Translations under genes and position numbers: made by a program
NCBI RefSeq assembly: GCF_030272615.1
Contig: NC_081409.1
Coordinates: 527,119,475-527,183,474, forward strand
DNA: 64,000 nucleotides
From: Cryptomeria japonica
Lineage: Eukaryota > Streptophyta > Pinopsida > Cupressales > Cupressaceae
Direction of reading: 5' to 3'
Part shown: one piece after another, positions 1 to 11,879 of the stretch
Numbering within the stretch: position 1 is the first letter of the stretch
Layout: every line of letters starts with the position of its first letter
The notes under the pieces: model-generated
What the model was told of the DNA's origin: nothing
What the model saw: only the letters and a program-made list of their open reading frames with translations
Database searches by the model: none

Positions 1-88
1 TAACATAACCAATCAACAATTGTCACGAAGAAAGATAACTTGTGGAGCATCAAATCATGATCCATCTGATGTGAAGATACAAAATACC

Positions 89-1015
89 TATTGGCAATTG
101 ACACTCAAATGGTTGGTTTCACTATGTTTTCATTAATGGCAACATGGCAATTTATTCTGGCTTCATATTTTGGATTAATTGTGTACCGACAGGCATTTCA
201 CAGACACTTCACTAGCACCAACAGGTTGAAAGGAATTCTTTGGTTACTGGCAATGCATGCCGACCTGGTTTAGAATCAGGTTATCGGTATTGGAGGCCAA
301 CATCTTTTGGATTCGGCATCAAAAATTGTTTTGATATTCATGTATTTATATTATCGAGCTGACATGTATATTGACATTGTAATTATCTTTATAAGCTGAC
401 ATAAGGCATGATGAATTGTGAAGGGTATATAAGTCAGTAGGTTAGATCATTTTATGTAATGGATAGATAGGAGAAGAGGATTATGTTATGTAATATGAAA
501 CATATGAGAGAGATCATGTATGTGAGGATATTTATGTGAGGGGTATTTTGGTAAAGGGTTTAGGGTTTCAGACCAAAACAAATAAAGCTTAACCGGAACT
601 GTATTTAGGCATAGAAGATGCTATCTTTTTAGTTCAATCATTTCTCTAGATTTTAGTCTGGATTTATATGTAGTCAGCGAGGCTCCTTTTTGTGATTGAG
701 CAGTGTGCTCTAGGTTGTAAGCCTTCCTGCAAGTGCAGGCCCCTATATTTTGTAATATCTCTTCATATGACCAGTGAATTGATATTATGGGTCACAAATC
801 CCACTGAGGTTTTTCCTCTTTGAGGTTTTCCATGTATAATTATGTGTGTTATGGTATCCATTTATGTGATTGACTTATTGGTTGCTTTACTTCTTTCAAT
901 TCTATATGTACCGGTATACCGGTTGGTGTATACATGTTTTAATAAGGTTAAAATTAATCATTCTAGTAGAACATTAATTCACCCCGCCCCCTCTCAGTGT
1001 TCTTGGATTCCAACA
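89..1015 (+). mobile_element. Solo LTR with 5-bp TSD, nested in the copia-1 LTR
   Basis: The insert starts TATTGG (presumably once TGTTGG) and ends CCAACA. It is flanked by ATACC at 84-88 and 1016-1020. The intact copy of the site in the other copia-1 LTR (about 6774) has a single GACC/ATCC junction, which confirms the insertion. Near its 3' end it has the pyrimidine-rich CACCCC..CTCTCAGTG stretch and the 'ccactgaggtttttcc' motif found in the other copia-type LTRs here, so it is in plus orientation. It has no coding capacity. Confidence 0.92.
426..433 (+). promoter_or_regulatory. Possible TATA box of the solo LTR
   Basis: TATATAAG lies about 340 bp inside the plus-oriented solo LTR, a plausible U3 position. 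No transcript evidence can be seen. Confidence 0.45.
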
Positions 1016-1239
1016 ATACCATCCCAAACAATATCCCAAAATATTAGCACAAGATTTGATCACACCAAAATATACTGGAGAAAATACTAAACTCTGCAAA
1101 ACATTGATCAACAAAACAACTTTGCAAACCGGATCATAAGATCTTCCCAATTTGCACACACTGGAGCAATACATAGGAATATGTTGACATCAATGAAAAA
1201 AACATATCCTAGCAACAACAATGACCAAAATATCCAACA

Positions 1240-1256
1240 ATATCCCCTTTGGCATT
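1240..1256 (-). other. Polypurine tract of copia-1
   Basis: On the minus strand the tract GCCAAAGGGGATATT directly precedes the LTR start TGTTGG. This is the expected plus-strand primer position. Confidence 0.8.
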
Positions 1257-1560
1257 GATGGCAACATATGAATGTGAAAAACAAACAATGCAAAACAAGA
1301 AGATATCTCCAACAAACTCCCCCTAAGATCAAGACATATAAAGTTGTTTTTCACATGATCTCTCTCCCCCTTTGACAATAATTCCAAAGATCTCAAAAAA
1401 GATAACCAAACTTACTTTCCCCCTTAGAATATGGAACATGAATCTCTCCCCTAAAACATAGACTACTCCACCAGAGGAGCAACACCAACTCACTAATTTG
1501 GATAAAAGGATAAGACTGTGAAGTCCACCAGATTGATGTAATTCAATGCATCTAATTCTC

Positions 1561-4500
1561 ATAAGGAGGGGTGGATACCCCTAACTTGTCTCTCAAATAG
1601 ACAAATGTATCTATAGGTAAAGGCTTAGTGAAAACATCAGCTATTTGTTCCTTTGTAGATACATACTCCAGCTTCACTTTCTCTTCACTGACTTGCTCTC
1701 TCAAGTAATGATATTTGATTGACACATGCTTAGTCTTTTAATGTTGCACTAGATTCTTTGACATGTTAATAGCACTATAATTATCACAATATATAACAGT
1801 AGGCTCATCATAGATAACTCGAATATCTTTCAACATTTGCTTCATCTAAACTACCTAGGTGCAGTTACTAGCAACAATAATGTACTCGGCTTCAACAATA
1901 GATAAGGACACTGAATCTTGTTTCTTACTAGCCCATGAAACCAATTTCTTACCCAAAAATAATTCTCCACTGCTAGTGCTCTTTCGGTCATCAACATTAG
2001 TGTAGGCACATAACATGAAATCATCATTCCTCGGATACCACAGACCATAATCTACAGTTCCCTTCAGGTATTTGAATATCCTCTTAACAATAGTGACATG
2101 ACTCTCTTTAAAATCAACTTGATATCTAGCATCCATGCACACAACATGCATAATGTCTAGTCTAGTTTGAGTAAGATATAGTAGTCCACCAACCATAGAT
2201 CTGTACAAACTCTGATTAGCTTTCAGATATTCATCATTCTTAGACAATTTTCAGCCAGTCACCATAGGAGTTCCAACTGCTTTAGAGTCATCTAACCCAA
2301 ACTTATTTAGAAATTCCTTCACATACTTAGTTTGAGATATGAATATACCTTTTCCAGTCTATGAAATCTACAAACCTAAGAAAAAATTCATCTCACCAAT
2401 CATAGACATCTCAAATTCTTTCTGCATATCACCAACAAACTTCATGCTCAATCCATCATCACCTCCAAAGATAATATCATCAACAAAGACTTCAACAATC
2501 ACGATGTTATCATTTTCTATCTTAAAGTACAAATTACTATTAGTAGTGCCTTTAGTAAATCCTAATTACAACAAACACTTATCTAATCTAGCATACCAGG
2601 CTCTAGGGGCTTGCTTCAATCCATAAAGAGCTTTCTTCAACTTAGATACCATGTCCCCATCACCTGACAATGAAAATTCATCTGGTTGCTCAATGTAGAC
2701 TTCTTCCTCTAGCTCACCATTTAAAAAGGTAGATTTGACATCCATCTGATATACCTTGAAATATTTGTAAGTATGCAAGCAGTAGTCTAATAGCTTCAAG
2801 TCTTGCCACTAGAGCAAAAGTCTCCTCATAATCTATTCCCTCTTTCTGAGAATATCCTTTGCAAACCAATGTAGCTTTATTTCTCACAACTTCACTGGCT
2901 TCATTCAATTTGTTTTTGAATAACCATTTAGTACCAATAACTTTATTATCCTTAGGTCTAGGCACAAGTTCCCAAGTATTATTCTTTTCAATCTGATCTA
3001 GTTCTTCTTCCATAAATCTCATCCAACTTTCATCATTACAAGCTTCAGCAACATCTTTAGGTTCATATTTGGAAATCAAACATACTTCTTCAACAACTAA
3101 CCTTCTTCTAGTCGTTACACCTTTTTTCTTATCACCAATAATCTGATTTTTAGAATGATTCAGTCTTACATGCCTCAAAGTCTTTTGATTGTTATTATTT
3201 TTAGGTTCCTACACCTCTTTACCAACAACAACAACATTTGGGTTAATTGTCTTGACCAGATCATTCTGCTTAGGCTCTTCAGTCTGAATATGAGCTAAAA
3301 TAACATGTTGTCCATCATCATATCTACATGCTTTGATCTCTTTCGCAAGGTTCTTATCCACCTTCACATTTGTACTTTCCACTATCTTTCTCAGTCTCTT
3401 ATTGTAGCACCGGTAGGATTTTCTCTTTGTTTAATATCCCAATAAAATTCCTTCATCACTTCTAGCATCAAACTTTCCTTTATCCTCATCTCTCTTGATA
3501 TAACATTTGCTACCAAATACTTTGAATTATCTCATAGTAGGAACATGACCAAACCATAGCTCATAAGGGGTCTTATCGATATCACCTTTGATATGAACTC
3601 TATTGAATGTGTAAACAGCAGTGCTAATGGCTTCTCTCTAGTAGATCTTCAGAACAATCCCTTTAATCAACATAGTCCTTGCAATATTCAAGACAATTAT
3701 GTTCTTCCTTTCAACAACTCCATTTTGCTGAGGAGTTCTAGGAGCAGATAATTGTATTCTAATCCCATGCTTCTCACAAAATGAATTGAACTCATCGGAA
3801 CATAATTCTCCACCTTTATTAGATATCAGACACTTCACCTTCAATCCAGACTCAATCTCAACCTTTTCTTTGAATATCTTGAATTTGTCCTTAAAAAATA
3901 CAACCCACATCATCCTGGAATAATCATCAATTAGCAACATAAAATATCTATCACCATGCACACTTCTAACATTTGTAGGTCCACATAGGTCAGTATGCAC
4001 AAGATCTACCAGTCCATCTGATGTATATTGTTTTCTCTTGAAATAAATTCTTGTTTGCTTTCTCAACTGACATTCCTTACATACCGAATTAGCGGGCTTA
4101 ACAATATTAGGCAGATCTCTAACAATATGTATAGAATAGATCTTGATCATTGAATCAAAATTTACATGACATATTCTCCTATGCCACAACCAACTCTCAT
4201 CAATATGAGAAATACAATAAAAAATGTTACCTTCAGCCTTAGTTCCAGATGCAATCTCTATACCAGAGGCATTTAGGATCTTGAATTTTCTATCCTTGAA
4301 TTGTAGATCATAACCTTTATCAGCTATCTGTCCAACACTCAAGAGATTATGCTGCAAACCTTCAACATACAAGACATCATCAGTGTTATGCTTACCATCA
4401 AAAGAAATAGAACCTCTCCTATGGATTGGATAGGCTTTGTCATCTCCAAATCTAACTATTCCACCATCATATCTTTCCATGCTCATAAATTTTCTTTTAT

Positions 4501-4819
4501 CACCGATCATATGAAGTGAACAACCATTGTCAATTAGCCACTCATCTTTCTCTTCAAATTTAGTATATAAAGCTTTCTCCTCAATAGTACAACTTGTGAA
4601 ATTAGTAGGTACAGGTCCATCTTCTTTAATGGAAATAAACACATCTTCATCTCCTTTTGATTCTTCATCTATAACACTTTCATCAACAACATAACAACAG
4701 TTCTTCTGATTTAAAAATTTTTGGTTAGTCTTATAGGGTTTATCATACTTCTCATGCTTTTCATATGTATCATTTCTATCATGCTTATCAAACTTATCAT
4801 GCTTGTCATACTTAGACAT
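1561..4819 (-). pseudogene. copia-1 pol: protease, integrase, RT, RNase H
   Basis: Domains follow the copia order on the minus strand. Protease is near 4530-4500, with active-site DSG read as DNG in 'EWLIDNGCSLHM'. Integrase has a zinc region near 4190-4060 with a changed HH-CC pattern (ICHV), and a core with LVHTDLCGP, SNKGGE (the second catalytic Asp is Asn) and the final VVERKN Glu. RT spans about 3060-2300, with the [11 protein letters not shown] motif and FVDDIIF at about 2485. RNase H spans about 2250-1600, with SKKQDSVSLS and EAEYI, ending near 1561. Stops and frameshifts (for example near 2720-2800, 3180-3640 and 2250-2560) break it into at least four pieces. Two of the damaged residues are catalytic, so the loss of function does not rest on the stops alone. 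Confidence 0.9.
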
Positions 4820-4822
4820 TGT

Positions 4823-5704
4823 CTACGGGCATCTAGAAGAAAAATTTCCTATCTTATTACAAAAGAAAGATGACAAAGACAACTTTCCATCATACTTACT
4901 GGCTCCTTTAAGCAATCTTCGGGCAATCAATGCTTCAAGCTCATCTAGCTCTCTTTCTTGTCCTTCCATCTCTCTTCTCTCTCTTTCATAGATAGATATT
5001 CTAAACTCATCAGGATCATACTTCTGCTTACCGGATATAGACGTTGATTCTCTAAATATTGTCTTGGACTTTCCATGTGATTCTCTAAATTTACTCAGCT
5101 CAAACGCAACAATCTTTCCAACCAGCATATCTCTTGTCACTATAGTCACACTCCAGATCTCATCAATAGAAATAACCTTATGTTTATAGGCAAGAGGAAA
5201 TGATCTCAACACTTTAGCAACAATTTCATCTTCCTCAATGGTTCCATTGACACATCTGATACCTAGGACAAGATCCTTCACCTTAGCCATGAAAGAGTGT
5301 ATGTTCTCATCATCTCCCATCTTCAAAATCTCATATTTTCCTTTTAAACTCTGCAACTTAGCAACTTTCACTTGTTTATCACCTTCATATAGGATCTCAA
5401 GCTTCTCCTAGATCTCATGTGTGGTTTGAAATCCAAGTACATTTGTCATCTTAGAATCAGTCAGGGCACTAAGAAATGCTTCCTTCACTCTAATATTATA
5501 TTCAAATTCCTTGATCTCATCAGGAGTAGTCAGTCCATTCAGAGGAACAAAATAGGCATTCTTTGTAATCTTCCAGTAATCTTCTCCAAGACATTTCAAG
5601 TGCACTTCCATCCAGTTCTTCCATATAGAATGGTTACTTCCATGAAACCTTGGACTATCCTTCTTAAAGATAACACCTTGAGCTGCCATCTCGGATCTCC
5701 TCAA
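4823..5704 (-). pseudogene. copia-1 gag
   Basis: The start codon is taken near 5704/5689 (MAAQGV), 30-40 bp inside the PBS. The N-terminal part has the copia gag pattern PRFHGSNHSIWKNWM. The middle matches the UBN2-type gag core (LQSLKGKYEILKMGDDENI, FMAKVKDLV). A decayed zinc knuckle is near 4845 (CNKIGNFSSRC; one of the CCHC positions is lost). A stop at about 5408 splits it. The C-terminal part is rich in D, K and H repeats of the YDKHDKF type, just upstream of protease (4819-4720). Confidence 0.85.
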
Positions 5705-5730
5705 GTGATTAAGCTTCTACCAAAGGATCT

Positions 5731-5743
5731 GGCTCTGATACCA
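5731..5743 (-). other. Primer-binding site, initiator tRNA-Met type
   Basis: The minus strand reads TGGTATCAGAGCC, the standard plant copia PBS complementary to the 3' end of tRNA-iMet. It lies 2 bp from the end of the LTR (...CTAACA). Confidence 0.93.
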
Positions 5744-5745
5744 AT

Positions 5746-6996
5746 TGTTAGCAGCAACCAAGAAGGAAGAATGAGAGGGTGGGTGAATCAGTCTTCACTA
5801 GATCAGCAAATTTAACTACAAAAATAGATCTAATAAACTACAATAACAAGATAGATAAACAAATTGAAAGCATAACACACAACACCAAGATTTTGACATG
5901 GAAAACTTGGTTAACGGAAAAACCACGGTGGGAACCTACCCACAATAAGATGATACTCTGCAGTAGTATGTGAAAATATTACAATGGGGAATACATAGGC
6001 ATTCAAGCACATTGCCTAGAGCTCACTGATCAAATATAATGGCCCAGAAGGCTACAACCCTCAGGGAAGTCTCACTAACTTACAACAAGATTCAGACTAT
6101 AATTTGGAAGAAATGAACTGAAATAATAGCATCTCCAAATGCTTGATTCTAGTTTTGGTTAAGCATAATTGTCTTCTCTGCAACACCAATCTCTCCTCAA
6201 TTACAAAACGGAAGGATAAATCTCTTGTTCGCACATACAACACTATCTAATAATGCAGACATAACATCAACACCTAAATTACATGAATATATCACCGATA
6301 TATAATTCATCAACCTTGATAACAAGGTCGGCTAAACCCTCAACCCTTAATTACAAAAAAACATAACACAATACAAAGATTGACCACCAGACCAATATAA
6401 TGATTTACATAGAATATAATGGACCTAAAAAAAATTCCCAAATGCACAACTCCACTAGAAATCATGCCAAGATCAACCACAACATGCTACACCACCAGGA
6501 AAAACCCCATAACATGAAAATCATCACCGTTTCATAGAAACCATCAAAAACTCGTACAATGATCAATGTGGATCAAAAAAGAAAATAGGAAACTATTAGG
6601 AAACACCATCAAGAACATTATAATCATTAGTAACAGCTACACCAACACCACTTATCAAATCTTCATATGTCAACATCTGAAAGCTCAAGAACATAACATT
6701 TCAACAACTGTCATGAAGAAAGATACCTTGTGGAGAACCAAATCATGATCCATATGAATTGAAGATACACAAGACCATCCTAAATAATATCCAAAAATCT
6801 TAGCACAAGATCTGATCACACCAGAATATATCAGAGGAAATATCAAACTCTGCAAAACAGTGATCAACAAAACAACACTGCAAACCAGATCATAAGATCT
6901 TCCCAATCTGCACACATCGAAGAAATACATAGGAATATGTTGGCATCAGTGACAACAACATATCATAGCAGAAAAAATGACCAACAATATCCAACA
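5746..6996 (-). repeat. 5' LTR of copia-1
   Basis: About 1251 bp, reading TGTTAG...CCAACA on the plus strand. The right half matches 1-88 and 1016-1239. The U5 side (5770-5945) has the conserved GAGAGGGTGGGTGAATCA and AACCACGGTGGG motifs shared by the other copia-like LTRs in the window. Confidence 0.9.
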
Positions 6997-7187
6997 ATTA
7001 TTGTACACTGGATTAGTGTAAAGTTAGCAAGTAGGAAAAATAGAAAATAGTTGTAGTGGCAAAAGGGGAGCCTTCCCTTATAATTAGGAGGAATTACATG
7101 TTGTCTTCTGAGAGATCATTTTGAGTGTTGTCTTGAAACACACATTTTGTGAACCTTCATCAGTTTACAAAAAAAATTCACCCAACA
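6997..7187 (+). repeat. 3' part of the gypsy-1 5' LTR
   Basis: The 191 bp between the end of copia-1 and the PBS end in CCCAACA, the expected LTR terminus. Copia-1 interrupts the rest. Confidence 0.65.
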
Positions 7188-7193
7188 CTTTTT

Positions 7194-7210
7194 TGGTGGC
7201 TCTGTTGGGG
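7194..7210 (+). other. Primer-binding site of gypsy-1
   Basis: TGGTGGCTCTGTTGGGG resembles the tRNA-Asp-type PBS TGGCGCCGTTGCCGGGG used by Athila-type gypsy elements, with a few transitions. Confidence 0.65.
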
Positions 7211-7229
7211 ACACAAGCTCCAACCAGTT

Positions 7230-8570
7230 TCTACTCTCGCTGAACAAAGCTATACCCAGGGGCGCAAAAATCAAGGTGTTGTTGATCAAGTTTTTGAACT
7301 CTTACAAAAGCATAATTTTGATTATTTACCTGTGCATGCAATTTCTTCCCTTAAGAGAACAAGGAGTTTTCCACCTACAAGTCAGAGTTTTCCTATTCCA
7401 AGTAAAGCATAAAGTGCAACAAGTCTGTTGGTAATTTGAAAAGTACCAAGGTTTGTGATTCCTCTTTTTCAACTAGTACAACCAATTGTTATGGTTGCAC
7501 AAGGGCCATAGGGGCAAAATTTTGGTCCTCTAAATTTAACTCCACCCCTTCATCCTCTTCCACAAGGGTCGAAGAAAAATATTCTCAAATTATTTGGGGA
7601 TGGTAAGAAACACTTTGATAAACATATTGCATCATTCCATATTGCATGTGGTATTCTTGCTATGGAATATGAAGATGTAGTTATACATCTTTTTGTCAAG
7701 ACTTTACAAGGATCTATTGTAGATTGGTTCAATTACCTGGCACCTCAAACAATTACAACTTTGTATGTGCTTAAGACTCAATTTGAAGCATGTTTTAAGC
7801 CCACATAAGATGCACATGCTCTTTTGGATCAATTGAATTCCATGAGGAAAGAGCCACATGAGCCTATGAGGGATTTTGTGGCTAAGTTTTATAGATTGAA
7901 GAATCCAATTCCTACTAATTCTCAGCCTACTAAGGAAATTTTAAAATGTTCTTTATAAATGCACAGTTCCCATAAGTTAGCTTCTTATTGAGGAGAACAA
8001 CTTTGAAAAATGTGTTAGTAGCTCAAACTCAAGCAGTGGAGATAGAATACCACTTAATCTTAGTTGGAAAGATTAAGAAAGATCCCAACAGAACCAAAGT
8101 AAGTTTTTCTACTCCAAAAGCTTCAAGTTTTTCTCCTATAGGTACTACTGATTCCATGGTGCTAAGGCTTGCAAATGAGGTTCTTGCTTTGAAGAAGAAG
8201 AACTCTTAGACATATTTTCCTACCCCATACAAAGATGTTCCATGAAGGACCTACCCAAACAATGCTTCTAGCTATGCAACTAGAAACCAGGATAAGTTGC
8301 CACCTCCTCCGGAAAGATTGGCTCTCCAAACACCTCCTGTTAATTGTTTAGTAGGATATTATGAAACAAAGAAAGGAGACAGTGTTGTTCAGGACCTTCC
8401 ACTCAAAGATATTGTTAATTCTTTTCAAAATGATGAAGTAGAATTATCTGGTGACTCTAGTATTTAGTTTTTACAGTACCAAGTAGCTGAAATAGAACGT
8501 GAGAGTGAGGCATTTGCAGTCTTCACTCGTTCACAAGTTTCAAACCAGCTTGATCAATAATATTGGGATA
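7230..8570 (+). pseudogene. gypsy-1 gag
   Basis: Between about 7560 and 7980 the sequence encodes a Retrotrans_gag (PF03732) type core: YEDVVIHLFVKTLQG, then DWFNYLAPQTITTLYVLKTQF, KEPHEPMRDFVAKFYRL and IPTNSQP. This is the capsid-like region of Ty3/gypsy gag. A segment follows at about 7988-8215, ending in a lysine-rich tail. Stops at about 7806 and 7957 and frameshifts break the frame. I could not see a zinc knuckle. Confidence 0.8.
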
Positions 8571-8929
8571 AAACTAAAGTGAACAGTATACCTCAATTGT
8601 CGACAACTCTTGCAAAGAGAGGTACTCCTTTGCCTACTTTACCAAAAATCTGGTTGCTAATAATCAAGTAAGTACACTTGACCTATCTTCATCTAATGTG
8701 CCAAAGAATGTGTCAGTTGATTCCAAACATGTTATTTATGTGTTTACTCCACCTAATTTTCAATACCAACCTTTTGAAATTATTGATCATGCAAAGGAAA
8801 CAAAAATCCAAATGTCAGAAGTTGAATAGCTTAAGGCTAATCTTGAACAATTTGATAGATTAGCTAAATTTGTCAAAGAAAAGGAAATTGCCCAAGTTTC
8901 TGTAGCATCTTAGAATAACTTAGTTGTTG

Positions 8930-9280
8930 TCCCATCCACTATTTTAGGTAGAACTGAACCCTTTTATATTTCTCTTCTTATAAATGGGTATAAACATAGT
9001 AACTATGTGATAGATTCTGGAGCCTCGAATAATGTAATGCCTGCTAAGGTGGCTAATGCCTTAGGACTTACCCTTACCAAAACTTTTACCTTTGATTGGT
9101 CAAATTAAAGACACTCAGTTTTCTTTTTCTACATATCATGACAAGAGGATCAAGATGGTTGTCTTATTAGCTGACGTTCTAGCCTCCTACGATATGCTTT
9201 TGGGAATAAATTCTTGTAAGGATGTTGGAGGTGAAATTAACATGGACCGGTCAAAGGCTAGGATACCTATTACTAGGTGA
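8930..9280 (+). pseudogene. gypsy-1 aspartic protease
   Basis: At about 8985-9070 the sequence reads FYISLLINGYKHSNYVIDSG followed by ASNNVMPAKVANALGL. The catalytic DSGA is kept and a flap-type hydrophobic segment follows. After a frame change the C-terminal half (about 9090-9280) has DVLASYDMLLGI, the usual gypsy protease 'LG' motif. Confidence 0.8.
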
Positions 9281-9614
9281 AATGGAGAGATTTCTCCCTG
9301 AGAAGGAAATAAAGTTTTCAGTGATCAAATCAGATGATAATAAAGCTCAAATTTTATTTGAATCATCCAAAATGGGAAATTATTATCTCCATATTGATGA
9401 AGTTTCTGAGTTTGTTGAGGATTGTATTGAAGTTTTGAAGTGTGAGACATCTGAGTCTTCTAGTGAAGAAGACAATGTGAGACATCTGAGTCTTCTAGTG
9501 AAGAAGACAGTTTGTCAACGGACGACTTTATGTCCATGTCTTCTTATGAAAATTTGGAACTTATGTGAATCTCTTCTAATGATGAATTTTTCAGCTCACG
9601 GTCTTCTATTATGA

Positions 9615-10020
9615 ACAGTGATAATCAGGTATGGTTAATAAAATTTGATGGAAGTTGTACCACTAAAAAATTTGGCGTTGGAATTGTCCTAATTTCCCCC
9701 TAAGGTGAGATGTTTCCCTATTCTTTCAAACTTCAATTCCCTATTACCAATAATACTGTCGAGTATGAATCTTTGTTGTTGGGTATGAAAGTGGCTCGAA
9801 AGAAAGGTATTAAGAATCTACATGCACAGGGAGATGTTGAATTGGTAGTTTGTCAACTCAAGAATATTTACCAAACTCAAAATGAGCAGTTGAAATAGTA
9901 CCGTAATTTAATTTGGGAAAATATTGAGAATTTTGATTCTTTCAATAAATTAGTGGTATCAAGAGAGTTGAACTCTAGAGCTGATTCACTTTCTCAGTCA
10001 ACAACTCTTTTTCTTCCTCA
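9615..10020 (+). pseudogene. RNase H-like domain located between protease and RT (gypsy-1)
   Basis: About 9630-10010 encodes LIKFDGSCTTKKFGVGIVL, then NNTVEYESLLLGMKVARKKG, LHAQGDVELVVCQL and ELNSRADSLS. This is a complete RNase H arrangement with all four acidic positions (D in FDGS, E in VEYES, D in QGDVE, D in RADSL). The VEYE-type signature and short loops resemble the additional 'archaeal-type' RNase H of Tat elements rather than the native gypsy RNase H, which is also present after RT (11250-11750). Its place before RT is unusual. A linker of about 550 bp follows. Stops at about 9701 and 9896 interrupt it. Confidence 0.8.
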
Positions 10021-10479
10021 TAACGATTTTCCTCAAGAAGTTCATTCCATTGAATTAATTTGTAGACCAAGTGTGTTAGATAATTGGTACCACTGACAAA
10101 TTTTTAATGATGATAAACAAATTGTGAACTTCCTTGAGACTAGTGATGGTTTAAATAACTTATACTTTAAAGGGAGTAATTTCTTTGATTTGGTGGTAAG
10201 TAATGACTCTTCACATGATGAAGGTTTCCTACAGTTGAAGGGAAACAAGATTCCAAAAGGCCTAGTGCCACTAGAAAAGTTGTTTGATAAACATGATAGG
10301 TATGTCAAACAACTACAACAATTGTCATCGGATGATACCATGGGTTATGAGAAATACAATATTGGATCAGAAAGTGATCCAAAATATATTAATATTGGTT
10401 ATAGTTGTACCCCAACTTAAAGATAGCAATTTTTACAATAGTTGTGCCAATACATTGATGTGTTGGCATATTCATATGA

Positions 10480-11760
10480 TGACTTGAAATCTTTCAAGCC
10501 TAAAGAAGTACAACATGATATTCCACTTAAGTCGGGGACAACACCTTTCAAACAAAAACAAAGATAGTACAATTCCATGATATCAGGTACTATATTTTCA
10601 AAAATTCAAAAGATGTTGAACGCAAAAATAATATTTCCCATTCATCATTCATCTTGGATCGCAAATATTGTACCTGTAAGAAATAAGAATGGGAAAATTC
10701 ACATTTGCATGGATTTATGTAATCTTAATAAGTCTTATCTGAAGGATAGTTATCTTTTACCGGTGATGGATCAAGTCTTGCAAATAGTCAATGGTTCACA
10801 GAAGTTCTCTATGCTTGATGGTTTCTTGGGCTACAACCAGATCGAGGTTAGTGAGGAAGATCAACATAAGACCACCTTCATGACTCCTTGAGGTACCTTT
10901 ACTTATTAAAGGATGTCTTTTGGTTTGATTAATGTAGGCACGACCTTCTAGTGGGCTATGGACATGGCTTTCCAATGTATTATTGGAAGGTACCTTGTTG
11001 TGTATCTTGGTGATTTAACCATTTTCTCAAAAGAACATGAAAATTGTCTTTTTCATCTTTAAGATGTTTTAAGGAGATGTCGTGAACATGGAATTTCCTG
11101 AAATCCAAAAAAATCAATTTTTGGAGTAACAGAAGGTAAACTTCTTGGACATATAGTGTGTAAGGAAGGTACCAATATTGATTAGAAAGTGTCGAATCTA
11201 TTCAAGGTTTTTCTTTACCTACAAGTAAAATAATTGCTCACTTTATATTTGGTAAAGTTAACTTCTTGAGAAGGTTTGTACCAGACTTTGCAAAGAAAAT
11301 GCATCATATTGTGAATATGATGAAAGGAAAGACTACTTTTCATTGGACTTTAGAAGGGAAAGAAACCTTCAAGGAAATAAAATAAGCCATAGCTCATGCT
11401 CCAGTATTGGTATGTCTTGATTATACCAAATATTTTATAATGTACAACTATGCTTCAAATCACACTCTTTCTGCAATTCTAGTTCAGAAGAATTCAAAAG
11501 GTATTGAGTCTCCAATAGCATTCATAAGTTTTCCTCTCAAGACTCATGAACTCAAATACTCTCAAATGGATAAGCATTCTTACACTTTGGCCAAAGCCAT
11601 GAAGCATTTTCGATTTTACATCCTGAATTCACATGTCATATGTCCAGTTCCAAATACTGAGGTCAAGTCAATTTTGACACAACAGGATTTTGGAACTAAA
11701 AGAGGTAACTGGATAGAAAAGATTCAGGAATATGACTTGGAGATTTGACCTACCAAGTTG
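10480..11760 (+). pseudogene. gypsy-1 reverse transcriptase and native RNase H
   Basis: RT starts near 10490 (DDLKSFKPKEVQHDIPLKSG). It continues through IIFPIHHSSWIANIVPV, the catalytic-block FSMLDGFLGYNQIEV, FMTP.GTFTY..MSFGL, and YLGD (about 10999) where YxDD is expected, so the second catalytic pair has lost an Asp. FGVTEGKLLGHIV closes the palm. The connection and RNase H segment (11250-11750) has FLRRFVPDFAKKMH, FHWTLEGKETF, LVCLDYTKYFIMY and SPIAFISFPLK. At least eight stops and shifts are visible. Confidence 0.87.
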
Positions 11761-11879
11761 GTTCAAGGTAAAGGTTTGTGTCAGTTAATGGCAGACAACA
11801 ACCCAGAAAGAATTGTTCCCCTAGAAAAGGATTCATAGGGAAATATCCCTATGGTGTTATTTGTGAGTACCATAGATGA

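Larger units (their letters stand above)
1..1239 (-). repeat. 3' LTR of copia-1, left part missing, split by a solo LTR
   Basis: Bases 1-88 match about 6690-6780 of the other LTR, and 1016-1239 match about 6774-6996. The 927 bp between them are a later insertion. The LTR ends CCAACA at 1239. The remainder lies left of the window. Confidence 0.88.
1..6996 (-). mobile_element. Ty1/copia LTR retrotransposon copia-1, degenerate
   Basis: The element is read on the minus strand: 5' LTR 5746-6996, PBS 5731-5743, gag, protease, integrase, RT, RNase H, PPT just right of 1239, and a 3' LTR ending at 1239 and running off the left edge. Integrase before RT identifies it as Ty1/copia. Both LTRs end in CCAACA on the plus strand. 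It lies inside the 5' LTR of gypsy-1, because a short gypsy LTR remainder and a gypsy PBS follow directly at 6997. The left target-site duplication is outside the window. All ORFs carry stops or shifts, so it is inactive. Confidence 0.9.

Noticed and set aside
1108-1562. Small minus-strand ORFs within and next to the copia-1 LTR
   Set aside because: They lie in LTR and PPT-proximal non-coding sequence and match no protein family.
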